From CAVQUE01 sp046290435 (GTDB lineage: Bacteria > Actinomycetota > Acidimicrobiia > Acidimicrobiales > UBA8592), in NCBI GenBank assembly GCA_046290435.1, contig JBKAGO010000032.1, positions 186,001-250,000 of the forward strand: DNA of 64,000 nt, given 5' to 3'. The position numbers and the translations under genes were made by a program. The notes beneath the pieces were generated by a model. That model searched no databases. It was not told the DNA's origin and saw nothing but the letters and a program-made list of their open reading frames with translations. Shown here piece by piece: positions 1 to 7,480 of the stretch. Position 1 is the first letter of the stretch. Every line of letters starts with the position of its first letter.

Positions 1-1155
1 CGGGTAGTAGTTCGACGGCAGGAACTGGGTCATGAACACCGCGCTCAGGTCCTCGACCGGGTCGATCAGGAACGCCGTGCTGGCGGCGCCACCCCAGCCG
101 AGCTCGCCCGCCGAGCACAGCGTCGGCTGCCCAGCGGGGTCGATGACGACGGAGAAGCCGAGGCCGAAACCCATACCGCCGAGGGTGGTCTCGCTGAAGG
201 TGGTCTGCCCCATCTCCGACAGCAGCCGACCGCCCGGCAGGTGGTTGAGCGCCATGAACTCCAGGGTGCGGCGTCCGATGACGCGTTGGCCGTCGAGCTG
301 GCCTTCCTCGAGCACCATGTCGCAGAACCGCTGGTAGTCGTCGGTGGTCGACACCAGTCCCCCGCCTCCGGACAGGAACCGGGGTGCCTCCAGGTAGCGG
401 CTGGTGGTGCGGGAGTCGAGCTCGGTGAGCACGGCCCCAGGTCCGAGGTAGTAGTTGGCACAGAACCGGTCGGCCTGGCCGGGCCGGACGTGGAAGCCGG
501 TGTCGACCATCTCGAGGGGCTCGAAGATGTGGGCCTGCAGGTAGGCGTCGAGGGTGGTGCCGCTCAGCACCTCGACCAGGCGCCCCACCACGTCGGTGCT
601 GACCGAGTAGTTGAACCGGGTCCCCGGCTCGAACAGCAACGGTTCGGCCGCGATGCGGGCGCACACCTCGGCGAGGGTGGCGTCGGGCAACTGGAAATCG
701 CCGAGGCCGGCAGCCCGGTAGCGCTCGTCGAGGGGGTGCTGGCGGTGGAACCCATAGGTGAGGCCCGACGTGTGCGTGAGCAGGTGCCGGATGGTCATGG
801 GTACCGTCGCCGGCCGGGTCTGGGGCGCCTGGGCGCTACCGCCGGCCCACACCGTGGCGTCGGCGAACTCGGGGAGATAGGCGGCCACGGGGTCGTCGAG
901 CAGGAACAAACCGTGTTCGAACAGCTGCATCAGCGCGACCGACGCGATGGGTTTGGTCATCGAGTAGATGCGGAAGACCGCGTCGTCGGCCAGCGGCGTG
1001 GCGTCGGCGATGTCGGCGTGGCCGACCGTGTGGCGCAGCACCACCTTGCCCTGGTGCGCGACCTGCACCTGCGCGCACGGCAACTTTCCCTCGGCGACGT
1101 AGCGGTCGCAGAGTTCGGCCACCCTGCGGAGGCGGTCGGTGTCCATCATCGTCAT
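1..1155 (-). CDS. Serine hydrolase, beta-lactamase/esterase (class C-like) family, 3' end cut by window
   Basis: Member of the serine beta-lactamase-like hydrolase family (EstB/DD-peptidase-like), which hydrolyses esters or amides through a Ser-x-x-Lys centre. The 385 visible residues contain Ser65-Met-Thr-Lys68 (the SxxK nucleophile motif), a FNYSVS stretch in place of the Tyr-x-Asn motif, and a GWGG stretch near the visible C-terminus matching the third (H/W-x-G) motif. There is no obvious signal peptide, so it is probably cytoplasmic and more likely an esterase than an antibiotic-resistance enzyme. ATG 1155 is preceded by GAGGGG about 8 nt upstream; ATGs at 1149 and 1146 are alternatives. 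A TAGCAT -10-like element lies about 30-40 nt upstream. The substrate cannot be told from sequence. The gene runs off the left edge, so the last residues are missing. Confidence 0.88.
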   Translation of the reverse strand, partial: MTMMDTDRLRRVAELCDRYVAEGKLPCAQVQVAHQGKVVLRHTVGHADIADATPLADDAVFRIYSMTKPIASVALMQLFEHGLFLLDDPVAAYLPEFADATVWAGGSAQAPQTRPATVPMTIRHLLTHTSGLTYGFHRQHPLDERYRAAGLGDFQLPDATLAEVCARIAAEPLLFEPGTRFNYSVSTDVVGRLVEVLSGTTLDAYLQAHIFEPLEMVDTGFHVRPGQADRFCANYYLGPGAVLTELDSRTTSRYLEAPRFLSGGGGLVSTTDDYQRFCDMVLEEGQLDGQRVIGRRTLEFMALNHLPGGRLLSEMGQTTFSETTLGGMGFGLGFSVVIDPAGQPTLCSAGELGWGGAASTAFLIDPVEDLSAVFMTQFLPSNYYP

Positions 1156-1248
1156 CTCGGCGTCCCCTCGCAGCGATGGTCTGGTGCGGCGATGCTAGTT
1201 CCCCACCGCCGGCTCGTTCTCCGCCGCCGGCTGATCTCGGGCGCCAGC

Positions 1249-1254
1249 TACTCT
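1249..1254 (+). promoter_or_regulatory. Leaderless -10 element of the zinc mini-protein
   Basis: TACTCT lies 8 nt before ATG 1263, fitting the actinobacterial TANNNT -10 with transcription starting at or next to the start codon. It leaves only 2 nt before the alternative GTG at 1257 and so favours the ATG. No Shine-Dalgarno sequence is present. Confidence 0.5.
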
Positions 1255-1262
1255 CGGTGGCC

Positions 1263-1439
1263 ATGGCTGCGCGGACCCGCTGCCGGGCGTGCGGCGGCCG
1301 GATCGACATCGACGAGACCGGGCCCACCGACGACGTCATCGCCGTCGCCGATCAGTTCTTCCACCGGGGATGCATCGAGGCCGCACCGGTGGATTCGTCG
1401 CCGGGCGTCCCGGCGTACCACATCCCCCGCGACTGGTGA
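1263..1439 (+). CDS. Small zinc-finger protein resembling half of a LIM domain
   Basis: A 58-residue protein with one predicted zinc site: Cys-Arg-Ala-Cys near residues 6-9 and His-Arg-Gly-Cys near residues 31-34. The CxxC / HxxC spacing and the phrase 'FFHRGC' resemble the first half of a LIM zinc finger. No other domain is visible. It lies 8 nt upstream of the enoyl-CoA hydratase-like gene and is probably co-transcribed with it. ATG 1263 was chosen because a TANNNT element (1249-1254) places the transcription start there; GTG 1257 is an in-frame alternative. Function is unknown: a redox or metal-binding accessory, or a protein-interaction adaptor, would both fit. Codon use is GC-rich at third positions like neighbouring genes, which supports real coding. 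Confidence 0.6.
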   Translation: MAARTRCRACGGRIDIDETGPTDDVIAVADQFFHRGCIEAAPVDSSPGVPAYHIPRDW

Positions 1440-1447
1440 GCGGCGAG

Positions 1448-2272
1448 ATGTCCGATTCCTCCGCCGGTGATGGCCTCGACCCCGGCTGCAAGGGCCTGCA
1501 GGTCACCCTGGCCGACGGCGTCGTCACGATCGTCCTCGACGACGAGCGCCGCCACAACACCTTGACCGGGGCGATGCTGTCGGGCCTGCGCCACATCTTC
1601 ACTGCGGCATCGACGCATCCCGATGTCCGGGTGATCGTGGTCCGCGGTGCCGGCGACCGGGCCTTCGCATCGGGAGCCGACATCGGCGAACAGGCCGCGC
1701 AGGCCGACCGCATCGACACCGGCGACGCGACGTCGATACCGGCGGGACGACCCCAGTTCATGGCCGACCTGCTGGCGTGCCGGCGCCCGGTGGTCGCCAT
1801 GATCCACGGCTGGTGCATGGGTGGTGGCCTGATGGTGGCCCTGGCCGCCGACATCCGTGTCGCCGCCGACGATGCCGTGTTCTCCATCCCGGCCGCCCAG
1901 CTCGGCGTCGCCTATCCCAGCGACGCGGTGGCGGTGCTGGTCGACGTCGTCGGCAAGGCCGCGGCATCGGAACTCATGCTCACCGGCGAACGCATCGATG
2001 CCGCCGAGGCCATGCGCATCGGGCTCGTCAACCACGTCGTCCCCAAGGCCGACCTCGAGACCGCCACCGGGCGCCTCGTCGACCGCCTGACGGCGAACGC
2101 CCCGCTGGCGGTGGCCACCGCGAAGGCACAGGTGGCCCATGCCGTGGCCGCCCATCGACCGGATCTCGCCGAGCTGACCGCGTTGGTCCACCAGGTCTGG
2201 CAGAGCGCCGACGCCGCCGAGGGCATGCGTTCGTTCGCCGAGAAGCGGCCACCTCGCTTCGAGGGACGCTGA
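1448..2272 (+). CDS. Enoyl-CoA hydratase/isomerase (crotonase) family protein
   Basis: A 274-residue crotonase-fold enzyme acting on acyl-CoA thioesters, by context in fatty-acid or ring-acid degradation. The oxyanion-hole segments are conserved: FASGADI near residue 75 and HGWCMGGG near residue 120. Of the two catalytic glutamates of classical enoyl-CoA hydratase, the one in the 'SELMLTG' segment (rat Glu164 position) is present. The one in the 'PEI' segment (rat Glu144 position) is replaced: the sequence reads IPAAQLG. Plain hydration is therefore less likely than isomerase, hydrolase or another crotonase chemistry. ATG 1448 follows the zinc mini-protein stop by 8 nt, so the two are probably one transcript. 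The exact substrate cannot be inferred. Confidence 0.88.
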   Translation: MSDSSAGDGLDPGCKGLQVTLADGVVTIVLDDERRHNTLTGAMLSGLRHIFTAASTHPDVRVIVVRGAGDRAFASGADIGEQAAQADRIDTGDATSIPAGRPQFMADLLACRRPVVAMIHGWCMGGGLMVALAADIRVAADDAVFSIPAAQLGVAYPSDAVAVLVDVVGKAAASELMLTGERIDAAEAMRIGLVNHVVPKADLETATGRLVDRLTANAPLAVATAKAQVAHAVAAHRPDLAELTALVHQVWQSADAAEGMRSFAEKRPPRFEGR

Positions 2273-2330
2273 CCCCGGCACGTCGCGGGCCGCCGACGTC
2301 CGGCGGACCGGAGCGCCGCGAGCGCGGCCC

Positions 2331-2336
2331 TATCCT
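2331..2336 (+). promoter_or_regulatory. Leaderless -10 element of glnS
   Basis: TATCCT lies 8 nt before ATG 2345, matching TANNNT. With no Shine-Dalgarno sequence before the ATG, glnS is predicted to be transcribed without a leader. Confidence 0.5.
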
Positions 2337-2344
2337 GACGAACC

Positions 2345-4042
2345 ATGAGCGACGACGCCGTCTCGGCCAGCACCGACTTCATCCGCGACAAGGTGGCGGC
2401 CGACGTCGAGCAGGGCACCTTCGGCGGTCGCGTGCAGACGCGCTTCCCGCCCGAACCCAACGGCTTCCTCCACATCGGCCACGCCAAGTCCATCTGCTTG
2501 AACTTCGGCATCGCCGCCGAGTTCGGCGGCACGTGCAACCTCCGCTTCGACGACACCAACCCGATCACCGAGGAAGCCACCTACGCCCAGGCGATCATCG
2601 AGGACGTCGAGTGGCTCGGGTTCACCCCTGACAATCCCCCGCTGTACGCCTCGGACTACTTCGATCAGCTCTACGAGTGGGCCGAACTGCTGATCCGCAA
2701 GGGCGCCGCCTACGTCGACGACCAGGACGCCGAGACCATCTCCGAGCAGCGCGGCGTGTTCGGCCGGCCCGGCGTCGACAGCCCGTACCGCGACCGCAGC
2801 GTCGACGAGAACCTCGACCTGTTCCGGCGGATGCGCGCCGGCGAGTTCGACGACGGCGCCCGGGTGCTGCGGGCGAAGATCGACATGACGCACGAGAACA
2901 TGCAGCTGCGCGACCCGGTGCTGTACCGCATCCGGCGGGCGCACCACATCCGCACCGGCGACGCATGGTGCATCTACCCCACCTACGACTGGGCCCACGG
3001 GCAGTCCGACGCCATCGAGGGCGTCACCCACTCCATCTGCACGCTCGAGTTCGACGCACACCGCCCGCTGTACGACTGGTGTCTCGACCAGCTCGAGCTG
3101 CCCCGCAACGAGCGGCCCGGCCAGATCGAATTCGCCCGACTGAACCTGACGTACACGGTGCTGTCGAAGCGCAAGCTGCTCCAGCTCGTGGAGCAGGGCC
3201 TGGTCGACGGTTGGGACGATCCCCGGATGCCGACGCTACGGGGCCTGCGCCGCCGCGGGTACCCGGCGGCAGCGATCCGGGCGTTCTGCGGGCACATCGG
3301 TGTCGCCCGCACCAACGGCACCCACGAGATCGAACTGCTCGAGTCGTTCGTGCGCACCGAGCTGAACCGCACGGCGTTGCGGCGCATGGTCGTCCTGTCG
3401 CCTCTCGAGGTCGTCATCACCAACTGGCCCGAGGGCCATGTCGAGATGCGCGAGGCGGTCAACAACCCCGAGAACGCCGACGACGGCACCCGCGAGGTGC
3501 CGTTCTCGGGGCGGCTGTTCATCGACCACGACGACTTCATGGCCGAACCCGAGCCGAAGTACTACCGCCTGGCACCGGGCCGCGAGGTCCGGCTGCGGGC
3601 CGGCTACTTCATCCGCTGCGACGAGGTCGTCACCGACGATGCCGGCAACCCCGTACAGCTGCGCTGCAGCTACGACCCCGAGACCGGCGGCGGCCAGGCG
3701 CCCGACGGCCGCAAGGTGAAGGCCACCATCCACTGGGTCTCGGCCGATCACGCCGTCGACGCCACGGTGGTGACCTACGAGCGCCTGTTCACCGCAGAGC
3801 ATCCCGGCACCGAGACCGGCGATCCCCTCGACGATCTCGCCCCGGATTCGCGCACGGTCATCACCGCAGCGAAGGCCGAGCCGGCCCTCGCCGACGTGGC
3901 AGCGGGCGAGGTCGTCCAGTTCGAGCGCCTCGGCTATTTCGCTGCGGATCTCGACACACCGATGGTGTTCCACCGCACCGTTGGCCTGCGCGACGAGTGG
4001 GCCAACATCCAGAAGCGCAAGCCGAATCAACCAAGCCGCTGA
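2345..4042 (+). CDS. glnS: Glutaminyl-tRNA synthetase
   Basis: Class Ib aminoacyl-tRNA synthetase that charges tRNA-Gln with glutamine using ATP, in the cytoplasm. The 565 residues match the usual bacterial length of about 550. The N-terminal Rossmann catalytic domain has HIGH at residues 43-46 and the GlnRS-typical DDTNP at about 69-73. The GlnRS-specific block 'CIYPTYDWAHGQSDA..EGVTHS' at about 209-230 separates it from GluRS. The KMSKS-equivalent is VLSKRK at about 272-277. The C-terminal part is the GlnRS-type anticodon-binding beta-barrel region. Many actinobacteria lack GlnRS and make Gln-tRNA by GatCAB amidation, so its presence is informative about lineage. It stands alone, preceded by a TANNNT element 8 nt before ATG 2345. 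Confidence 0.97.
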   Translation: MSDDAVSASTDFIRDKVAADVEQGTFGGRVQTRFPPEPNGFLHIGHAKSICLNFGIAAEFGGTCNLRFDDTNPITEEATYAQAIIEDVEWLGFTPDNPPLYASDYFDQLYEWAELLIRKGAAYVDDQDAETISEQRGVFGRPGVDSPYRDRSVDENLDLFRRMRAGEFDDGARVLRAKIDMTHENMQLRDPVLYRIRRAHHIRTGDAWCIYPTYDWAHGQSDAIEGVTHSICTLEFDAHRPLYDWCLDQLELPRNERPGQIEFARLNLTYTVLSKRKLLQLVEQGLVDGWDDPRMPTLRGLRRRGYPAAAIRAFCGHIGVARTNGTHEIELLESFVRTELNRTALRRMVVLSPLEVVITNWPEGHVEMREAVNNPENADDGTREVPFSGRLFIDHDDFMAEPEPKYYRLAPGREVRLRAGYFIRCDEVVTDDAGNPVQLRCSYDPETGGGQAPDGRKVKATIHWVSADHAVDATVVTYERLFTAEHPGTETGDPLDDLAPDSRTVITAAKAEPALADVAAGEVVQFERLGYFAADLDTPMVFHRTVGLRDEWANIQKRKPNQPSR

Positions 4043-4043
4043 A

Positions 4044-4074
4044 CGAGCCGGTCCGGGCCGGCAGGGCCCGCTCG
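4044..4074. terminator. Hairpin between convergent glnS and the PTPS-like gene
   Basis: CGAGC (4044-4048) pairs with GCTCG (4070-4074), and GGGCC (4055-4059) pairs with GGCCC (4065-4069) around a GGCAG loop, leaving a 6-nt bulge on one side. It sits directly after the glnS stop and could serve both converging genes. There is no T-run, as is usual in high-GC actinobacteria. Confidence 0.4.
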
Positions 4075-4093
4075 GCCGCAGCGCACCACCCGA

Positions 4094-4471
4094 TCAGTCG
4101 CGCGACAGACGCACGGTGCGGCAGCGGTCGAACTCGTGGGCCTCGACCAGCGCGAGGTCGATCAGGCCGGGCACGTCGGCCTCGATGGTCTGCCACAGCA
4201 TGCGGACGATCTCCTCGACCGTGGCCTCGCGCTCGACCAGGAGCGGTTGGTAGCCCTTCCACGGGCCGGCATCGACGTGGGTCAGGTAGTGCCCGACCCA
4301 GGGCGACACCGCCTTGTGCAGCAGTTCCTCGAGGTCGTCGGCGGGCATCACCTTCGCTGCGGTCGCCGGGCCCTCGACCGTGGCCTGCACGGTCCAGGCG
4401 TGGGTGTGGATGAGCCCGTCCACTCGATGGCCTCAACGGGCAGAGATGGCGGCGGTCATGGTGAGCCTCAT
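4094..4471 (-). CDS. 6-pyruvoyl-tetrahydropterin synthase / QueD-like protein with an in-frame UGA at codon 13
   Basis: The fold is PTPS/QueD-like: an HTHAW segment (zinc-binding HxH position) followed by a TVQATVEG strand, then a 'GHYLTHVDAGPWKG' stretch and 'ATVEEI' matching the family's (P)TAEN helix. The open frame from GTG 4423 gives only 109 residues and lacks the family's first beta strand. Reading upstream in the same frame continues the family pattern: ATG 4471 (MRLTMTAAISAR) is followed by TGA at 4435-4433 and then GHRV. That ATG has the strongest Shine-Dalgarno in the region, AAGGAG ending 4 nt before it. UGA may encode selenocysteine (the organism has a Sec-containing selD), be a nonsense mutation, or be a sequencing error; GTG 4423 restart is also possible, with GAGG 7 nt before it. 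The canonical catalytic Cys of QueD is not at its usual place before HxH, so activity is uncertain. No other pterin or queuosine gene is nearby. Confidence 0.6.
4406..4423 (-). other. Candidate SECIS-like hairpin after the UGA of the PTPS/QueD-like gene
   Basis: On the minus strand GTGGA (4423-4419) pairs with TCCAC (4410-4406) around an 8-nt loop starting CGGG. The second loop base is G and is the 16th base after the UGA. This matches the published bacterial SECIS pattern (apical loop with a G in its first two positions, 16-37 nt from UGA). The stem is only 5 bp, and an alternative pairing exists in the same stretch, so this is weak evidence. Confidence 0.25.
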
Positions 4472-4635
4472 GGCACTCCTTGAACGTGTCACCTGCAGCC
4501 GGTTCGTTCCTCCTCGGACATCCCCGTAGTCAGTGGTTGCTGTTGATGAACCGACGACGAATCGCCGGTGACGTCAATGATGCCAGAGCCGGGCCCCGGT
4601 GGCGAACACCGAATCACCGTCGACGGGCAGTCTCC

Positions 4636-4641
4636 TAGGAT
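4636..4641 (+). promoter_or_regulatory. Leaderless -10 element of the AtuA-family gene
   Basis: TAGGAT lies 7 nt before ATG 4649. It fits TANNNT and argues for starting translation at 4649 rather than at the in-frame ATG 81 nt upstream. Confidence 0.5.
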
Positions 4642-4648
4642 CGGCGCC

Positions 4649-6412
4649 ATGGCTGATCCGATCCGCATTGCCAACTGCTCGGGCTTCTACGGCGACCGGG
4701 TGTCGGCCGCCCGCGAGATGGTCGAGGGAGGGCCGATCGACGTCCTCACCGGCGACTGGCTGGCCGAGCTCACCATGCTGATCCTGGCCCGTACTCAGGC
4801 CAAGCGGCCCGGCGGCGGCTACGCCCGGACCTTCGTCACCCAGATGGAGCAGGTCATGGGCACCTGCCTCGACCGCGGCATCAAGGTGGTGTCCAACGCC
4901 GGGGGGCTCGATCCCGACGGCTGCGCCGAAGCCGTGGCCGAGGTCGCCGACCGACTCGGGCTCTCCCCCACCATCGCCTACGTGCAGGGCGACGATCTCC
5001 TGCCTCGGCTCGACGATCTCATCGCCGCCGGAATCGACTTCGCCCACCTCGACACGGGTGAGCCTCTCGAGGACCCGTCCACCTACGTCTCGGCCAACGC
5101 GTACCTGGGGTGCTGGGGCATCGTCGAGGCCCTCGCCGGCGGGGCGGACATCATCATCACCGGGCGGGTCACCGACGCAGCCGTCGTGTGCGGTCCCGCT
5201 GCGTGGCATCACGGCTGGGCCCGTGACGACTGGGATGCCCTCGCCGGTGCGGTCGTCGCCGGCCACGTCATCGAGTGCGGCACCCAGGCAACCGGCGGCA
5301 ACTACTCGTTCTTCACCGAGGTCCCCGGCATGGCCCGCACCGGATTCCCGTGGGCCGACATCGCCGCCGACGGCTCCTCGGTCATCGGCAAACACGACGG
5401 CACCGGCGGCGAGGTCTCCATCGGCACCGTCACCAGCCAGCTGCTGTACGAGATCGCCGAGCCGGCTTATCTCGGGCCCGACGTCACCGCCCGCTTCGAC
5501 ATGATCGTGCTCGACCAGCCCGAACCCGACCGGGTCCGCATCAGCGGCGTGCAGGGCGAACCGCCGCCCGACACCCTCAAGGTCTCGATGAACCGCATCG
5601 GCGGGTACCGGCTCGATCTGGCCATCGCCATGACCGGCCTCGACATCGACGCCAAGGCTGCGCTGCTCGACGACGCGTTCTGGGCCGCCTGCCCCTTCGG
5701 CCCCGAGGACTTCGCATCGGTCACCCGCCGAGTCGTGCGGACCGACAAGCCCGACCCGGCCACCAACGAGGAGGCCGTCGCCCTCTGGCGCCTCACCCTG
5801 AAGGACCCCGACGAACGCAAGGTCGGCCGGGCCACCGCCGATGCCGTCGGCGAGCTCGGCCTCGCGACCATTCCGGGCCTCTTCGGTGTGGGCGGCGGCC
5901 CATCGGGCGGTCGCCCCTACGGCGTGTACCGGCCGGCGCTGATCCCCGCCGACCTCGTGCCCCAGTCGGTCACCGTCGTCGGCGGCGCCCACACCGTCAT
6001 CGACTCGGTGGCACCGGCCGGCAGCGTCGAGATCGTCGCCGCCGCCGAACCCGACGCCCCCGTGCCCGACGGGCCCACCCGGCGTGCACCGATCGGCACC
6101 ATCATCGGTGCGCGCTCGGGCGACAAGGGCGGCAACGCGAACCTCGGCGTCTTCGCCCGGTCCGACCCCGCGTGGGCGTGGCTCGATGCGTTCCTCACGG
6201 TGGAACGCCTGCAGGAGCTACTCCCCGAGACCGCCGACCTCGCCGTCCGCCGCCACAGGCTCCCGGCCATCCGGTCGCTGAACTTCGTGATCGTCGGGCT
6301 CCTCCAGGAAGGCGTCGCCGCGTCTACCCGCCAGGACGGCCAGGCCAAGTCCCTGGGCGAGTGGCTGCGTGCCCGGGTGGTGGAGATCCCCGAGTCCCTG
6401 CTGGCGGACTGA
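4649..6412 (+). CDS. Acyclic terpene utilization AtuA family protein (DUF1446)
   Basis: A 587-residue protein of the AtuA family, named after the acyclic-terpene (citronellol/geraniol) utilization cluster of Pseudomonas; the biochemical role is not settled. The N-terminal AtuA domain (about residues 1-450) starts with the family signature IANCSGFYGDR and continues with DVLTGDWLAELTM and VSNAGGLDPDGC. The C-terminal part (about 475-587) is the AtuA-associated ferredoxin-fold domain, with the GARSGDKGGNANLG motif. Both family halves are fused in one chain. The family is common in actinobacterial and proteobacterial acyl-CoA catabolism, usually beside acyl-CoA carboxylases or crotonases, but no carboxylase is adjacent here. 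The start at ATG 4649 is set by the TAGGAT element 7 nt upstream. The convergent PhyH gene follows after a hairpin. Confidence 0.9.
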   Translation: MADPIRIANCSGFYGDRVSAAREMVEGGPIDVLTGDWLAELTMLILARTQAKRPGGGYARTFVTQMEQVMGTCLDRGIKVVSNAGGLDPDGCAEAVAEVADRLGLSPTIAYVQGDDLLPRLDDLIAAGIDFAHLDTGEPLEDPSTYVSANAYLGCWGIVEALAGGADIIITGRVTDAAVVCGPAAWHHGWARDDWDALAGAVVAGHVIECGTQATGGNYSFFTEVPGMARTGFPWADIAADGSSVIGKHDGTGGEVSIGTVTSQLLYEIAEPAYLGPDVTARFDMIVLDQPEPDRVRISGVQGEPPPDTLKVSMNRIGGYRLDLAIAMTGLDIDAKAALLDDAFWAACPFGPEDFASVTRRVVRTDKPDPATNEEAVALWRLTLKDPDERKVGRATADAVGELGLATIPGLFGVGGGPSGGRPYGVYRPALIPADLVPQSVTVVGGAHTVIDSVAPAGSVEIVAAAEPDAPVPDGPTRRAPIGTIIGARSGDKGGNANLGVFARSDPAWAWLDAFLTVERLQELLPETADLAVRRHRLPAIRSLNFVIVGLLQEGVAASTRQDGQAKSLGEWLRARVVEIPESLLAD

Positions 6413-6414
6413 CA

Positions 6415-6460
6415 CCCGCCCTTCGAGCCCAACCGGCGGCCGGTCGCCGCTGCGGGCGGG
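6415..6460. terminator. Two-tier hairpin between convergent AtuA-family and PhyH genes
   Basis: Outer stem CCCGCCC (6415-6421) pairs with GGGCGGG (6454-6460). Inner stem GCGGC (6436-6440) pairs with GCCGC (6446-6450) around a CGGTC loop. The position right after both stop codons suggests a bidirectional terminator without a U tract. Confidence 0.5.
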
Positions 6461-6463
6461 TCG

Positions 6464-7402
6464 CTACTCGCCGATGCGCTGCCAGGGCGGCACGGGTCGC
6501 AGCTGCGGGTACCAGGGGTGACGCAGCGGGTCGCCCGGCTTCAGCGTGAGGCCGAGGCCCGGCGTGAGCGGCACCGTCGGGCGCGTCGGTGGGCGCAGCG
6601 CGTAGACGATGTCCTCGCCGTACATCCGGATGGTGATCGCGCGCCGGCGCCGACCGTCGGAGGTGCCGCCGCCACCATGGAGAACAGCCGGGTGGGCGAA
6701 GATCACGTCGCCGGGCTCGAGATCCCACGACACGATGTCCCACGCGTCGCGATCGGCCTCGATGTCGGGCAGCGGCGGGTAGTCCTCGCCGAAGAACGGC
6801 AGCGTCGGGTCCTCGGCGACCTTCGAGGGATTGAACCCGTCGTAGATGGTGGCCCGATGCGAACCGGGGATGTACTCGAGGCAGTCGCTGGCCGGCAGGG
6901 GGTCGAGCGACACCCACGCCGAACAGATCTGGTCGCCGGCGATCGGCCAGTACGGGTAGTCCTGGTGCCAGGGGGTGCGGGCGGCGTGGCCGCCCTCCTT
7001 GACGAAGAACTCGTCGGAGTAGAGCCACAAGCGTTCGGAGCCGACGAGGCGACCGATCATGTCCGCGAGCGGCGAGTCGTACACCAGGCGCTGGAGCTCG
7101 GGAGTGACCTCGGTGTTGCGGACGGTCTCGATGAACTCGCCGTCCTGGCCCTCGTAGAACGTGTGTTTCTGCTGGCCGGCGTTGGCCATGACCCGGGCGA
7201 GACCGAGCTCGATCAGCAGCAGCCATTCGGGATGGAGTGCGCCCCGGATCATGACCACCCCGTCGCGCTGGTACTGCTCGACGACGTCATCGGTCACCAA
7301 CGACATGGGGTCGACGTGGTCGCATGCGGGTGGCGTGATGGCAGAAGCGCGGATGCGCCCGTCGCCGGAGCCGACGGCAGTGTCGGTTTCGGTGTCGGTC
7401 AT
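6464..7402 (-). CDS. Phytanoyl-CoA dioxygenase (PhyH) family Fe(II)/2-oxoglutarate oxygenase
   Basis: A 312-residue non-heme iron, 2-oxoglutarate-dependent oxygenase of the PhyH family, expected to hydroxylate a small molecule or acyl-CoA in the cytoplasm. The iron triad is visible as His146-x-Asp148 ('WHQDYP') and distal His242 ('VLHGGGG'). Arg254 in the RRRRAITIR stretch sits where the 2-oxoglutarate carboxylate is bound. Length is typical. ATG 7402 is preceded by a GAGGGGGACCC purine-rich site. The first 20 residues are Thr/Asp-rich and likely disordered. Family members act on substrates as varied as phytanoyl-CoA, ectoine and mitomycin precursors, so the substrate cannot be assigned; no biosynthetic cluster surrounds it. 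The amidase gene follows in the same direction after a terminator-like hairpin, so they are probably separate transcripts. Confidence 0.92.
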   Translation of the reverse strand: MTDTETDTAVGSGDGRIRASAITPPACDHVDPMSLVTDDVVEQYQRDGVVMIRGALHPEWLLLIELGLARVMANAGQQKHTFYEGQDGEFIETVRNTEVTPELQRLVYDSPLADMIGRLVGSERLWLYSDEFFVKEGGHAARTPWHQDYPYWPIAGDQICSAWVSLDPLPASDCLEYIPGSHRATIYDGFNPSKVAEDPTLPFFGEDYPPLPDIEADRDAWDIVSWDLEPGDVIFAHPAVLHGGGGTSDGRRRRAITIRMYGEDIVYALRPPTRPTVPLTPGLGLTLKPGDPLRHPWYPQLRPVPPWQRIGE

Positions 7403-7438
7403 GGGTCCCCCTCGGACGTCTCGGATCCGATGGTAGTG

Positions 7439-7464
7439 GCCCGGCGGTGCCGGTATCGCCGGGC
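7439..7464 (-). terminator. Hairpin after the amidase gene
   Basis: GCCCGGCG (7439-7446) pairs with CGCCGGGC (7457-7464) across a 10-nt loop. It lies just past the amidase stop codon (7481) on the minus strand, with no U run. Confidence 0.45.
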
Positions 7465-7480
7465 GCGAGCCAGGTGCCGC

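Noticed and set aside
241..1470. Plus-strand frame of 409 codons opposite the serine hydrolase
   Set aside because: It is a shadow of the minus-strand hydrolase, which has the SMTK and GWGG motifs.
4568..4648. Upstream extension of the AtuA-family frame from ATG 4568
   Set aside because: The family starts at MADPIRIANCSGFYG, and a TAGGAT element lies 7 nt before ATG 4649.
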